From assembly GCA_018136815.1 (NCBI GenBank), contig CM030943.1, positions 3,389,885 to 3,453,884 of the forward strand: DNA of 64,000 nucleotides, given 5' to 3'. The translations under genes were made by a program, and so were the position numbers. The notes below the pieces were generated by a model, which saw only the letters and a program-made list of their open reading frames with translations, was not told where the DNA came from and made no database searches. This DNA comes from Isochrysis galbana (lineage: Eukaryota > Haptophyta > Isochrysidales > Isochrysidaceae). Shown here piece after piece: positions 1 to 10,228 of this stretch. How positions within the stretch are numbered: the stretch's first letter is position 1; every line of letters begins with the position of its first letter.

Positions 1-1110
1 GAGAGAGAGAGGGGGGGAGAGAGGGGGAGGGGGAAGGGGGCGGAGGGAGAGAAGAGAGGAGAGAGTGGATGGAATGAGAGAGGGAGAGAGAGGGGATGGG
101 GGGGGAGGGGCGGACACACAAGGCCTTGTGGGTGAGGAGGAGATGCCAAAGCCGCCAAGGTGACCCCACAGATACGTTTGATCATCGGCCGTGTACGAGA
201 AAAGAGCCATTGTGGATGAAGGAGACAATCTGAAAAGCGTGAGGGGAAGGGGGTGCCCCTGAGGACCGAATAAAACTTGCTGGTACTTCTTATATTGGGG
301 TGGGGTAGGCGGTGGTCAATCTCGGTGAGACGGTGTTTGAGAGGAAGAGAGAGTAGAAGGAAGACAGCGGCGGCCGCGGGGCGGCAGAGGGGAGAGGGAA
401 GAGAGGGAAGAGAGAGAGAGAGAGAGAGAAGAGGAGAGGGAAGAGGGGAGGGAGAAGAGAGAAGAGAAGAGGGGAGAGTGGAGAAGAGATGAAGAGATGC
501 AGAGAAAGAGGTGAAGAGTGGAGGTGGGGAGAAGAGGTGAAGAGAGGAGAGAAGGGATAATACAGAGAAGAGAAGAGAGAAGGGGTGAAGAGAACAGATA
601 GAGAGAAGAGATGAGGAGAAGGGAAGGGAAGTAGAGAGGAGAAGAGGAGGAGAGAGTAGGGAGAGAGGGAGAGAGAAGAAGAAGAAGGGAGAGGGCGCGC
701 GAATAAGAGATATGCACGAGAAGATACGATTAGAAACGAGAGGGGTGAAAGAAAGAATGGTTGGGTCTGCTGCGGATGGGTGCCGCCTGCGCCCTCCCCT
801 CGTTGCCGCAAGGTCTCCTTTGTGCAAATATGGCTGTTTTATCGAGGACGAAGGGGGGGGAGGTGGGGGGGAAGAACGACGAGAAGAGAGGGAGAGAGAG
901 AGAGAGGAAGAGAGGCAAAGAGAGATGGAGAGAGAGAGGGAGAGGGGCAGAGAGAGGAGAGAAGAGAGGAGAGAGAGAAGAGAAGAGAGAGAGAGAAGAG
1001 AGAGAAGAGAGAGAAGAGAGAGAAGAGAGAGAAGAGAGAGAAGAGAAGAGAAGAGAGAGAAGAGAGAAGAGAGAGAAGAGAGAGAAGAGAGGGGACGATG
1101 GGACGGACGG
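1..1110. repeat. GA-rich low-complexity tract
   Basis: Almost continuous purine (GA/GGA/GAA) sequence on the plus strand, densest at 400-700 and 880-1090, with a less repetitive island at about 110-300. All long reading frames here consist of R/E/G or L/S/P runs in every frame, so they are repeat translations. I see no gene. Confidence 0.9.
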
Positions 1111-1224
1111 GGCAAGGAGAGAGGAGTTCTTTTGTAGAAGCGCGAGGCTTTCCCGCGTCACTTCTACGGCGGCCAAGCCCCAGATCGCTCCCTCTCTCTC
1201 CACCGACGACGGCGCCCTCAAAGG

Positions 1225-1985
1225 CAACGACGGATTTAGAGTTGGGGAAAAGAAATAGAAATACGATGTACGGACGACTCCCTCTCTCTCCCTCGATGGC
1301 AACGACGGATTTAGATTTGAAGAAAAGAAAAAGAAATCGATGTACTGCCGACTTCCTCTCTCCCCCTCAAAGGCAACGACGGATTTAGAGTTGGGAAACA
1401 GAAAAAGAAATCGATGTACTGACGACTCCCTCTCTCCCCCTCAAAGGCAACGACGGATTTAGAGTTGGGGAAAAGAAATAGAAATCGATGTACTGACGAC
1501 TCCCTCTCTCCCCCTCAAAGGCAACGACGGATTTAGAGTTGGGGAAAAGAAATAGAAATAGATGTACTGACGACTCCCTCTCTCTCTCCCTCGATGGCAA
1601 CGACGGATTCAGAGTTGGGGAAAAGAAATAGAAATTAGATGTACGGACGACTCCCTCTCTCTCCCTCAAAGGCAACGACGGATTTAGAGTTGGGAAACAG
1701 AAAAAGAAATTGATGTACTGACGACTCCCTCTCTCCCCCTCAAAGGCAACGACGGATTTAGAGTTGGGGAAAAGAAATAGAAAAAGATGTGCTGACGACT
1801 CCCTCTCTCTCCCTCGATGGCAACGACGGATTCAGAGTTGGGGAAAAGAAATAGAAATTAGATGTACGGACGACTCCCTCTCTCTCCCTCGATGGCAACG
1901 ACGGATTTAGAGTTGGGAAACAGAAATGGAAATTAGATGTACGGACGACCTCCGCTTTCTCCCTCGATGGCAACGATGTCGAGTC
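1225..1985. repeat. Tandem array, 11 units of 73-76 bp
   Basis: The core CAACGACGGATTTAGAG recurs at 1225, 1300, 1374, 1448, 1522, 1598, 1673, 1747, 1821, 1896 and (decayed) 1971. Each unit contains the core, then GGGGAAAAGAAATAGAAA, GATGTAC(G/T)GACGACTCCC and a CT-rich spacer ending in TCAAAGG or TCGATGG. The two spacer endings mark two unit subtypes that are intermixed, as expected from unequal exchange. Reading frames through it are only echoes of the repeat. Confidence 0.9.
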
Positions 1986-2125
1986 GAGCGGAGCCGGAGG
2001 GCTCTGAGCCACTCCGTCGCGAGCAGCACCGGCGGCTAGCGCGGCGCTTTGGCCCTCCTCCCCACCGGGAGTCGGGTGAATGAAATTCTGGACTGGGTCG
2101 GGCAACCCCATTTGGGTGTCTGGAC
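1980..2125. repeat. Dispersed repeat, copy 1 (partner at 35805-35955)
   Basis: About 145 bp, including CTCCCCACCGGGAGTCGGG, GAATGAAATTCTGGA and CATTTGGGTGTCTG, recurs in the same orientation at 35805-35955 with scattered substitutions. Part of it (GCACCGGCGGCTAGCGCGGCG) returns again near 2340. No protein similarity recognised. Confidence 0.8.
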
Positions 2126-2739
2126 GGGGAACGAACGGCGAACGAAGGGCTGTGGGGCGGCGAGGCGCTCCTAGCGGCCCTAGTGTGTTGGGTTTTAAAA
2201 GATTGTTAGACCTACAAAGAACTCTTCCCTCAGGGAGGGAGCCTAGGCTGCTTGAGTGCAGCGACGCAGCGAACAACGACGGACCACGAAGCTGTGTCGG
2301 AGCGAAGCTCGTTTCCTCATTGGAAACGAGCCGCGGAGGCGCACCGGCGGCTAGCGCGGCGCACGGTCCATCCGGGGAGCCCGGAACGGGCTCATCGGAA
2401 GAACGGGGAGGGCAAATGACGGGCATGAGAGATGGACGGGAGAGTGGCACGGAACGCGAACCGGAGGGTCGGAGGATGTAAGAAAGGGCGCGGCGAGCAG
2501 TTACCGCTTACTTGGGACTCGTAGGGACTCGTATACTCGAAAGGACGACTCGGAAGACTCGGGGCTTGGGGGTACTCAGGGGCTGCAGGTCACCAACAGG
2601 CGATACAGTGGATAAAACCACACAAACCAACACTCTGCACTCAAACATTCACGGTAACAGGACGGAAACATACGTTAAACGAACCCCCTCTGGTGAGCAG
2701 ATTCAGGAGTGCCCACCAGAAAAAGAGGAGAGAGAGCTC

Positions 2740-2965
2740 TCTTCCCTGCGGCGGGGGCCCATGGCGCGCGCCTGCGGCCCCTCTTCAGGTCCCCAGGAGG
2801 CCTGCAGGGGCCTGGGAGCACAGCTCAGGGGGCAGGTGAGGCTGGGGCATGGCCCTGGCCCCTCCTGCCTCTCCCTCGCTGGCTCTCGAGCCCCTGCCGG
2901 TCGACAGGAGCTGGCTGGGGGCTCCTGATCAGGGGGGCCCAGGGGGAGGAGGGGTTGGTCAGAGC
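2740..2965. repeat. Dispersed GC-rich repeat, copy 1 (partner at 36785-37000)
   Basis: From CTTCCCTGCGGCGGGGGCCC to GGGGGGCCCAGGGGGAGGAG, this roughly 220-bp block recurs in the same orientation at 36785-37000, where it abuts a LINE reverse-transcriptase fragment. The segment from 2965 to 3200 is GC-rich and ends in a minus-strand ATGGAG preceded by a motif resembling the LINE ORF1 start near 58765. Confidence 0.75.
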
Positions 2966-3199
2966 GAGAAGCAAGCCAACGTGGGCCAGGGCGTGCAATC
3001 TGTGCCCGACTCTCAGGGAGAGTCTGGGCAGTCTGGGTGAGTCCCCCCTACATGCCAAGAGGCAGCGCAGGGGGGTGGATGGTTCTCGCCCCCATGAGGG
3101 GAGTCGAGAGAGTGGGGGGGGCGCGAGGCCCCCCTCCATGGCGACCAATCATAAGATTAGTGAGTTCTTAGTAGGTCTAACAATCTCTTACAATCCAAC

Positions 3200-4120
3200 A
3201 CTCTATCTAGCTAGGGTCTAGGGCCGCTGGGTCCGGGTCCTAATGGACCCCGGATATGTGCTAGTTGGGTGTATTGGAAACTTTCTATCATGAAGAATCC
3301 TCAAATTTCCTCAATTCTCACTTCTGAGACGGTCATTTTTCACCCCTTACAAAATAAAAACCCTGTTTGACCGCCCTACTGTTCGGAATGATAAAACGTC
3401 CCGTTTATGTGAGAAACACATAGCATCGTTTTCACCGTTTTTTTTAAGTTCGGCAGCGGGAAACGGCCTGCATACTATAGGAAAGGGGAGAATTCTTTGA
3501 TACTTGGAGCTTGCATGAGATTTAGGGGATTATACCTACAGAATATAGAATAGGGGTGCTTTTACTCTTAGAGAGTGAGTGCCGCCCCCCAAACGTGCAG
3601 CCCACTTCTCGAGAGGCGTTAGAACTTATAGCGTCGTAGGACATCTTGTTCGCTAGCATTGCTAGCCACATCCACCGGACGAGCCATGCGCCAACCGCGC
3701 ACACACCCCCATCGCGGGGGAGGGGGCTCCGTGGCCGTCGAAGGGCTACGGTCCCGCAGCACTAAGGTTATACTAACACAACCATAAAACTCTAAAACTC
3801 TGACGAGAGGGCCCAAACTGACGACGCGCTCGAGAAGCCGCCCACACTTCTAGAGAAAGTTCTGGAAGTATTGACCTGGCCCTACGGCGGACGATCGCCC
3901 CCCCCCCCCCCCCCCCCCCCTCCCCGCGCGCGCATGCCGCCGGCTCCCGTCGGAGCTCTCCCCACAAGCTCCTTCTCATGGGGGTGAAACGGTGAAACCC
4001 CAGTCGGTAGCAGTTCGTCGCCACTGCACCGTGCACATTGGAGACTCACCAGAATAAAAGCAACAGGGGGGGGGGGGGGGGAGGTCTCCTCAGCTGCTGA
4101 CTAAGTGTTGTAAATGTTGT
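3200..4120. other. Intergenic, no gene recognised
   Basis: Mixed-composition DNA. It contains the 19-nt motif CCCTGTTTGACCGCCCTAC at 3361-3379 (also at 50212 and, without the last base and inverted, near 13029), a C-run at about 3898-3921 and a G-run at about 4065-4081. A short motif, CAGCACTAAGGTTATA, near 3757 is shared with 30116. Nothing here looks coding. Confidence 0.6.
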
Positions 4121-4340
4121 AAATAATGAGACTCGAAGCCCTAATAGACCCGCTCCGCCGAAACGCTCGAGAGAGAGAGTTTGAATCACTGCGCCCGAGA
4201 TGCGGTCGGCCCCCCCCAACGGATTCTCCGAGAGTCCCCCGAGCGATCGCCGCCGGGCTACGCAGCGACAGGTGGTGTCCCTCGCTCGGGGGCCTCGTCC
4301 TTCTTGCTCTCGCCTCTCTCTCACCCTCCTCCTCTCTCAG

Positions 4341-5531
4341 ATGTTCAAGACGAAGCTGCCCTCCAGCCGGCTCGCCCTCACGTTCGTCTTCGACCTGCCG
4401 TCCCCCAACAAGTGGGCGAAGGAGACGCCTTCCTCGGAAATCCACGAGCGCGCGTGTCGAGAGGCCGCTGTGAAGACGGGGCTGGTGGCCGCAGACTCGG
4501 TCCGTGCCAAGGCCGTCTGCATGAAAGGTGTCAGCGTGAGTACCGTGCACCACCATCAGTTCGACCCGGACTTCCACGTGTGTGACGGCGGTCCGGCGAC
4601 GCGCTTCGAATTCTTCTACGATTTGTCTGCCGCAAAGATGGCCATGAGGGTAGTCACCTCACTCGGAGAAGCAAAGGGCCAGTGCATCGACGGCGTCGTG
4701 GCGACGCGCCTTGGGCTTCATGCCATGGAGATTCTCGAGGGCCATCCACCCAATTTGGCCTCGCCAGTGGCACGTGCGGGTGGTGTCCCGCCATTCAAGA
4801 TGGGCCTTCGCCATCACCTCCGCTTCATGCACGAGGTCCTCCCGGGAACTCTGATTCGGATTCTGCTAGCATACGTTTCCATCTTCTTTGATTGGTTGCT
4901 TGGAATCCAGCCGCCGGCCGATTCCTCGGATGTGAACGACATCAAGTCCTTGTTTCGATTCTACAAGAGCGCACACGCCGACAAGCGGTCCAGCTACCAG
5001 ATTTACCGTGCAGACGACATCGAGAAGCCCTTTCGTGTCTTCCTAGCCACCATCGAACTTTGGCGCCGTGCGCGCCAGCTGGTGGGTTACTTCTACCTCG
5101 TCAACTTCTCTCCTCTCCTTGCTGGAGGCTGCACCACCAACATCCAAGATATCTGCGATGTGAAAAAGCGATACGCGGGCATCTTTGATCCTCCTGGTGT
5201 TCCTCCGGCACCCCCGCTGTGGGTCATCGGCAATCCGCAGCAAAGCCGCCGTATCTTTATCAACAACTACGGAATTCATCAACACGCATTCTCAGCGAAG
5301 CCCGTTGCGTTCCTGTGGGACTGGTTGGAGCTGGCAGCACCGCTCCACGGTGCAGGGTGCATATCGATCAACGGCACCTTCATGTGCTGGATGCGTGGGA
5401 TGCCATCGGCTCTTGCAATGCATTCAATGGCGAACCATTTTGGTACGCCTGTTGAGGAGACAACCCAAAATAACTCATGGTTTGATACCATGGGTAAGCC
5501 AGCGAGCCTTCGCTCACGTTCGCGCTCGTAA
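4341..5531 (+). CDS. Unidentified ORF, about 396 residues
   Basis: An open frame with protein-like composition (many aromatics, no simple repeats) runs from ATG 4341 to a stop at 5531. The frame is open further upstream to 4200, but a pyrimidine tract ending in CAG lies directly before ATG 4341, so 4341 is either the start or the first base after an acceptor. The frame contains FEFFYDLSAAKM, RILLAYVSIFFDWLLG and a Cys/His-containing C-terminal part. I do not recognise a family. Its setting among repeats makes a transposon-encoded or captured ORF plausible, but there is no motif proof. Similarity may have continued past the stop, as weakly protein-like sequence follows to 5631 in another frame. 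Confidence 0.45.
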   Translation: MFKTKLPSSRLALTFVFDLPSPNKWAKETPSSEIHERACREAAVKTGLVAADSVRAKAVCMKGVSVSTVHHHQFDPDFHVCDGGPATRFEFFYDLSAAKMAMRVVTSLGEAKGQCIDGVVATRLGLHAMEILEGHPPNLASPVARAGGVPPFKMGLRHHLRFMHEVLPGTLIRILLAYVSIFFDWLLGIQPPADSSDVNDIKSLFRFYKSAHADKRSSYQIYRADDIEKPFRVFLATIELWRRARQLVGYFYLVNFSPLLAGGCTTNIQDICDVKKRYAGIFDPPGVPPAPPLWVIGNPQQSRRIFINNYGIHQHAFSAKPVAFLWDWLELAAPLHGAGCISINGTFMCWMRGMPSALAMHSMANHFGTPVEETTQNNSWFDTMGKPASLRSRSRS

Positions 5532-6287
5532 CGGTACGTTCATCATTGCCGATGAGCCCCAGCTTAGTGGGCCTTGTCGATCGGCCAAGTCAACGATGAC
5601 CATTGTCGGTGCGAACGTGCAAGCATTGTGATCTTGGGACGAAGGCCTCTGGCAAAAGAAGCCATGCGGCGGTCTGAGAGGACACTTCTAAAATCCTTCG
5701 TGCCTGTCGTGCTCATCTGACGGGAGATTGAGTTCGGTTGTTGATTCCTTCTGCTGAGTGCTCGTGGGCGTCTCCATGGTGTGCTCCGAGATTCTTTCCA
5801 GTGTGTGTTATGCGCCGAACGCCCGTCAGATCCTGCGACATTCGATGTAATCCAGAAAGACGAATACCATGAGGGTTACATACCCGAGTGCCAAGTGCCG
5901 CCGCAAGCATATGCAAATGACAAATCAAAATCAAATGAGGAGGTTTTGGTTTTTGTGGTTTTTTGTTAGGGCGGGCTGCCAAACTCACATGGTCACACTC
6001 TCAACTCTCCATCAGCTACCTCACATAGGGCAGGGCGGAGGGCGTGTCTGCGTCTTGTGCCTCCCCAGTCTCCGTCGTGATTCCCTCTGCTCTGTATTCT
6101 TGTATTCCTTCCTGTATTCTTCTGTATCTGCATATTCCGTATTCCGTGTACAGTGTGAAGTTATAACCCTAGTATGCGCCAAAAGTGGGCTTTTGGGGGG
6201 TTGAGGAATCAGCTTAAGGTGCTGTATAGCACTCAAACTTTCGGCTAGGCGGACTGTACATAGGCGGGAAAGAACCCCCTGAGAGTC

Positions 6288-6860
6288 TGTCGCATTCGCG
6301 AATCAATAGACACTCGTTAGGCTTCTCTTCGTCGCTCGGTATTTATCGTTTATCGATATAATTCTCTCGTTCTCGTTCTCGGTCAAAAGCTTCGCTTGGA
6401 CGCATAGGATCTTGGGTTGTGGAGCGCCCTCTCTCTTTCCCTCGAAGAGAAGGGAAGTTTCCCCACCTTTCTTTCTTCCTCCTAGGCGCCTCGCAAATAG
6501 GTTTAATTCGCTATCTTCCCTGCGTTTCTCAGTCTTCAGTCTTCTCTGCGCCTCTATCTACTTCAGTCTTCAGTGATTGCAATCAGGTTTAATTTGCAAT
6601 CTCATCGCATCTCCCCCTTAAGCACACCGCACTTCTCTCGTCTTATTCGGTAAGTCTTTTGGAATCCTGTGCGGCAGGATTGCCCCTCGTTTCCGTTATG
6701 GTGCGATTCCCCTTCCAGACGGGATCGCCGACAGATCGCCTTCTGATCGTCGTCCGTCGTCGTCTGGCCGGAGTGTTTGGGTTTGATTTCAGTCGAGCTA
6801 TGTGAGAAAGTCGTGGGGCGAGAGTCGGAGTGTTTTCCTGGGTGTCCGTGTCCGTCGTCC
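6288..6860 (+). mobile_element. LTR-like/leader repeat of a retroelement, plus orientation
   Basis: Begins TGTCGCATTCGCGAATC and continues through GGTCAAAAGCTTCGCTTGGA, a CGCCTCGCAAATAGGTTTAA block and a segment ending near CGAGAGTCGGAGTGTTTTCC. Essentially the whole block recurs inverted at 43440-43969, and a middle part recurs at about 49330-49415. In the 43-kb copy it leads into a conserved ORF start (MSLSPPSSPS). TG at the terminus fits an LTR, but no second LTR, primer-binding site or pol gene is seen here, so this may be a solo LTR or a truncated 5' leader. Confidence 0.6.
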
Positions 6861-6992
6861 TGTCGCCAGTCGTCGGTATATCCGGCTGCCTGGTAGCGCG
6901 GCGCACGATCCCTATCTGGATACCTGGATCCGTCTACTTAATAGGCAAAGATACCTATTATCTGGATATCTGGTAAACCGGTTACGGGTCTT

Positions 6993-7530
6993 ATGAGGGT
7001 GGCAAGGTGAGGGAGGCGGCGGTGAGGGAGGCGGCGGTGAGGGAGGCGGCGGTGAGGGAGGCGGCGGTGAGGGAGGCGGCGGTGAGGGAGGCGGCGGTGA
7101 GGGAGCCGGCGGTGAGGGAGGCGGAGGCGAGGGCGGCGGTGGTGAAGGCGGTGGCGGGGAGGGCGGTGGCGGTGAAGGCGGTGGCGGGGAGGGAGGCGGG
7201 GGAGAAGGCGGCGGCGGTGAGGGAGGCGGTGGTGATTGATGGTGGTTGCGGAGACGGCGGCGGTGGTGAGGGTGGCGGAGGTGAGGGAGGCGGCGGTGAG
7301 GGAGGCGGCGGTGAGGGAGGCGGCGGTGAAGGCGGTGGCGGCGAGGGAGGCGGTGGTGACGGCGGCGGCGAGGGAGGCGGTGGTGACGGCGGCGGCGGCG
7401 AAGGCGGCGGCGGTGCGGCGGTGAAGGCGGCGGCGGCGAAGGCTGCGGTGGCGAGGGAGGCGGCGGCAAAGGCGGCGGTGGCGAGGGAGGCGGCGGTGAA
7501 GGCAGCCGTAATCGCAGCGGTTATGACAGA
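6993..7530. repeat. GGCGGT/GGTGAGGGAGGC 12-bp array
   Basis: A 12-bp unit (GGTGAGGGAGGC and variants) repeats for over 500 bp. On the minus strand it reads as (PPPPSP)n, which mimics hydroxyproline-rich glycoproteins; on the plus strand it reads as Gly/Glu or Val/Arg/Glu repeats. No signal peptide, domain or splice-supported gene surrounds it. It directly precedes a LINE 3' end, so I treat it as a simple repeat. Confidence 0.7.
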
Positions 7531-7572
7531 AGAACCCAAGTTATTTAAGGGAGGATAACTAGAGCCAACTCC

Positions 7573-7788
7573 GGAACAAAGGACGAACCACAGTCTCCCG
7601 CCCCCTTCTCTCCAACTCCTGGCCGAAAGCAGCGCGCGCGGCCTCCCCAGAACCAGCTTCTCCGCTAATGAGGGAACTGGGAAAGGGGAAGGGGGTTGTT
7701 AGGGGTAAAGGTCGGGTAGTAGGGAGGTACACTAGCACTCTGCCTCACGTCGCACACGTAGCGGGGAATTTTAAGAAGATTTTTTTTT
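7573..7788 (+). mobile_element. LINE 3' untranslated end with oligo-T tail
   Basis: Matches the 3' end of the internally deleted LINE at 59485-59695 almost base for base: CCACAGTCTCCCGCCCCCTT, CTCCTGGCCGAA, CCAGCTTCTCCGCTAA, GGTAGTAGGGAGGT and the terminal GCGGGGAATTTTAAGAAGA followed by nine T. Only the 3' UTR is present; the 12-bp array replaces the expected ORF2 upstream. The T-run is on the sense strand, which is unusual for an L1-type element. Confidence 0.75.
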
Positions 7789-7796
7789 ACTCTAGA

Positions 7797-8048
7797 TGGC
7801 TAGAGCTATTAACAAACGTTGACTCACTCCCGACCCGATGGATCAAGGCTAACGGTAGACGGAGCAATCCATTCACGATACACTGTGGCATGCCCCAAGG
7901 GTGCCCGCTGTCGCCTCTGGCGTTTCTCTTAGTGGCCGAAGGCCTAACGCGTTTAGTAAACGCCGACCCCGAAATGAAGGGAATCACGGTAGGAGCAGAG
8001 CCTGCTGCGGCGCACTCCGCAATCAATACTACAGACAGCGCGCGTTGA
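7797..8048 (+). pseudogene. LINE reverse transcriptase fragment
   Basis: In one frame (7797 onward) the DNA encodes the central RT block with GMPQGCPLSPLAFLL, matching the full element at 50594-53491 (GMPQGCPLSPLTFLL). After NADPEMKGITVG the match jumps to INTTDSAR, a sequence found near the C-terminus of the 37-kb copy (NTTDSAR). The piece therefore carries an internal deletion of several hundred codons, removing the catalytic FADD motif. It begins 9 bp after the T-tail of the preceding LINE end, so the two are separate insertions or a rearranged pair. Non-functional. Confidence 0.8.
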
Positions 8049-8357
8049 AGCGGCGTTTGTTGAAGATGCAACGGCAGCGAGAGACGCAGGCGGCACGCGG
8101 CGAGCACGACTACAAGCCTGGCGGCGATGAGGCACCGGCAAAGGGCCTCGCTGGCGCCTGCACATGTTCGCCTCTAATGAAATGTGCCAGCATGTCTTGT
8201 GCTTGTCGTGTTGCGGGTGTTTTGTGTACCACCGCTTGCCATGGTGGGAGGCAATCTCCTATGAGATGTGTGAGGATGAGTGCCTTGCAGCCACCAAGTG
8301 ATTCTGAGTGCTCTGTCTCCTCTGTCACTCAAGGGTGCATCTCAAACAGACGATGCT
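8049..8357 (+). pseudogene. Cys-rich (CXC-like) reading frame fragment
   Basis: The frame following the RT fragment encodes a basic stretch (ALKRRLLKMQRQRE) and then a cysteine pattern C-x-C-x6-C-x4-C-x-C-x6-C-x3-C (CTCSPLMKCASMSCAC and onward). This resembles the CXC/tesmin-type zinc-binding repeats found in some transcription factors and at the C-termini of some transposon proteins. The frame ends at 8359 after further cysteines. The same segment stays open in another frame with a WWEAISYEMCEDEC string, so a frameshift is possible. Probably the tail of a decayed transposon ORF; low certainty. Confidence 0.3.
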
Positions 8358-8359
8358 GA

Positions 8360-9360
8360 GCCTGAGATTCTGTCCGAGCTCAGTTGTTGTGAGGAGTGTG
8401 ACCCGTGAGTGAGCGCTTCGCCTCCGTTGGAAAGTTTACAAATTAGACACGCGCCTTGCAGTTGGGTGGGGCTTCATAACTACGACTTGTGACCCAGGCG
8501 AAGCCTTTAGTGCCAAGGATGCTGACGGCTACTACAACCCTTGCACATTAACTGTGTCATGGTGCCATTTTCTTTTCACTGCGACACGACCCAAAAATAG
8601 ATGTTACAATGAATGCGTGCTCAAAGTCTCTCGCGATTCAACACGTCCTACTCGTGACTGTGCACCAATTTATGCCTAGAAGTTGCATCACACCTTGCCC
8701 ACTATGGCAATTCACAGTCCCAAACCTTCACATCAGTCACATGCAAGGCGCACAACGCACACTTCAATTTTTCGAATAGGCACTCCCACATCAGTAGATT
8801 GACGTCCGGAACCCCCGGCCATTCCGGTCTCGCACGGCACAATGCAAGCCGCCTTGGACGCGAGGCGCCCCGGACCGACTGCCCATATGTCTGAGGTGCC
8901 TTCGAGCAGCCGCACGCTGCGCATGGCCGCCCCACACAGCCATGTGCCACTGATCAGCAAAGCGAAGTCAGTCCGCGGAGACGTCTATGCCAATGACGTT
9001 CATGCACACAGCGCCCTTCCTGGGGCCTTCAAGCGAACGCTCCCCGGGCGAAAGTGGCGCCTCGTGACCTATCTTCAACAGGCTGACCGCCCCTCTCCCC
9101 CTCGCCCCGCCTCGTTCGACCCCATGCCCAGCCGAGCGCCTTGAGCAGCGGCGCATGAGCGCCATTACCCGAGCCCACCCCACCTCCGCCAGGCGGTGCG
9201 AAGCTGGACCATGCGCGGGCGCGGCGGGGGCCACATACCCACTGGTCCCACCACCGGCCGCACGGGTCCTGCAGGTGCCCTCCACAGCCACCAGGCCTCA
9301 TGGTAGCTAGAGGAGGCAGACAGCCGCTCGCGGGAGCGCCACCCCCATTCCCCACCCCGC
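8360..9360. other. No gene recognised
   Basis: About 1 kb of moderate-GC sequence with only short frames on both strands. No domain, tandem repeat or RNA gene was recognised. Confidence 0.5.
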
Positions 9361-9966
9361 CACTTCTACGAGTAAAGACTCCGTAGAGAGTAAAGAAAGA
9401 CTCGCTCCGTGCGCCACTTCTACGAGTAAAGACTCCGTAGAGAGTAAAGAGAGACTCGCTCCGTGCGCCACTTCTACGAGTAAAGACTCCGTAGAGAGTA
9501 AAGAGAGACTCGCTCCGTGCGCCACTTCTACGAGTAAAGACTCCGTAGAGAGTAAAGAGAGACTCGCTCCGTGCGCCACTTCTACGAGTAAAGACTCCGT
9601 AGAGAGTAAAGAGAGACTCGCTCCGTGCGCCACTTCTACGAGTAAAGACTCCGTAGAGAGTAAAGAGAGACTCGCTCCGTGCGCCACTTCTACGAGTAAA
9701 GACTCCGTAGAGAGTAAAGAGAGACTCGCTCCGTGCGCCACTTCTACGAGTAAAGACTCCGTAGAGAGTAAAGAGAGACTCGCTCCGTGCGCCACTTCTA
9801 CGAGTAAAGACTCCGTAGAGAGTAAAGAGAGACTCGCTCCGTGCGCCACTTCTACGAGTAAAGACTCCGTAGAGAGTAAAGAGAGACTCGCTCCGTGCGC
9901 CACTTCTACGAGTAAAGACTCCGTAGAGAGTAAAGAGAGACTCGCTCCGTGCGCCACTTCTACGAG
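9361..9966. repeat. 54-bp minisatellite, 11 near-perfect units
   Basis: TACGAGTAAAGACTCCGTAG begins at 9367, 9421, 9475 and every 54 bp to 9907, with a partial twelfth unit at 9961. The only difference I see is one AAAGAAAG versus AAAGAGAG change in the first unit. Because 54 is a multiple of 3, one frame on each strand stays open: ATSTSKDSVESKERLAPC on plus and LLVEVAHGASLSLLSTES on minus. The array ends about 34 bp before the SEC11 start codon, so it lies in the promoter or 5' UTR. The plus frame in phase with that ATG has TAA in every unit, so it is not an N-terminal extension of SEC11. Confidence 0.9.
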
Positions 9967-9999
9967 TAAAAGACCTCCTCTTCCCCCCCCCACGCGGCG

Positions 10000-10196
10000 A
10001 TGGAGGGCATGGTGGAGATGTACCACACGCTCAAGGGGATGCGGAAGCGGCAGGTGAGGCGCGCGCATGGGAGGGACGCTGGCGTTCGAGGTGGCGTGGC
10101 TGTGGCTGTGCCGCGCCCTCTTCGGACCACGTCCGCGCTCACACCTTCCTCTCCTCCCCTCCCCTTTCTCTCTCTCGTCTTTGCCTCCATCCATTT

Positions 10197-10228
<32 letters not shown>

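Noticed and set aside
4150..4200. tRNA-like T-arm (GAGTTTGAATCACTGC) near 4170
   Set aside because: No matching acceptor, D or anticodon arms could be folded around it.
6912..7469. (PPPPSP)n hydroxyproline-rich glycoprotein on the minus strand
   Set aside because: The entire frame equals a 12-bp DNA repeat, opposite and alternative frames are open too, and no signal peptide or flanking domain is present.
9361..9966. CRISPR-like regular repeats
   Set aside because: Units are directly adjacent with no variable spacers, and the host is eukaryotic; this is a minisatellite.
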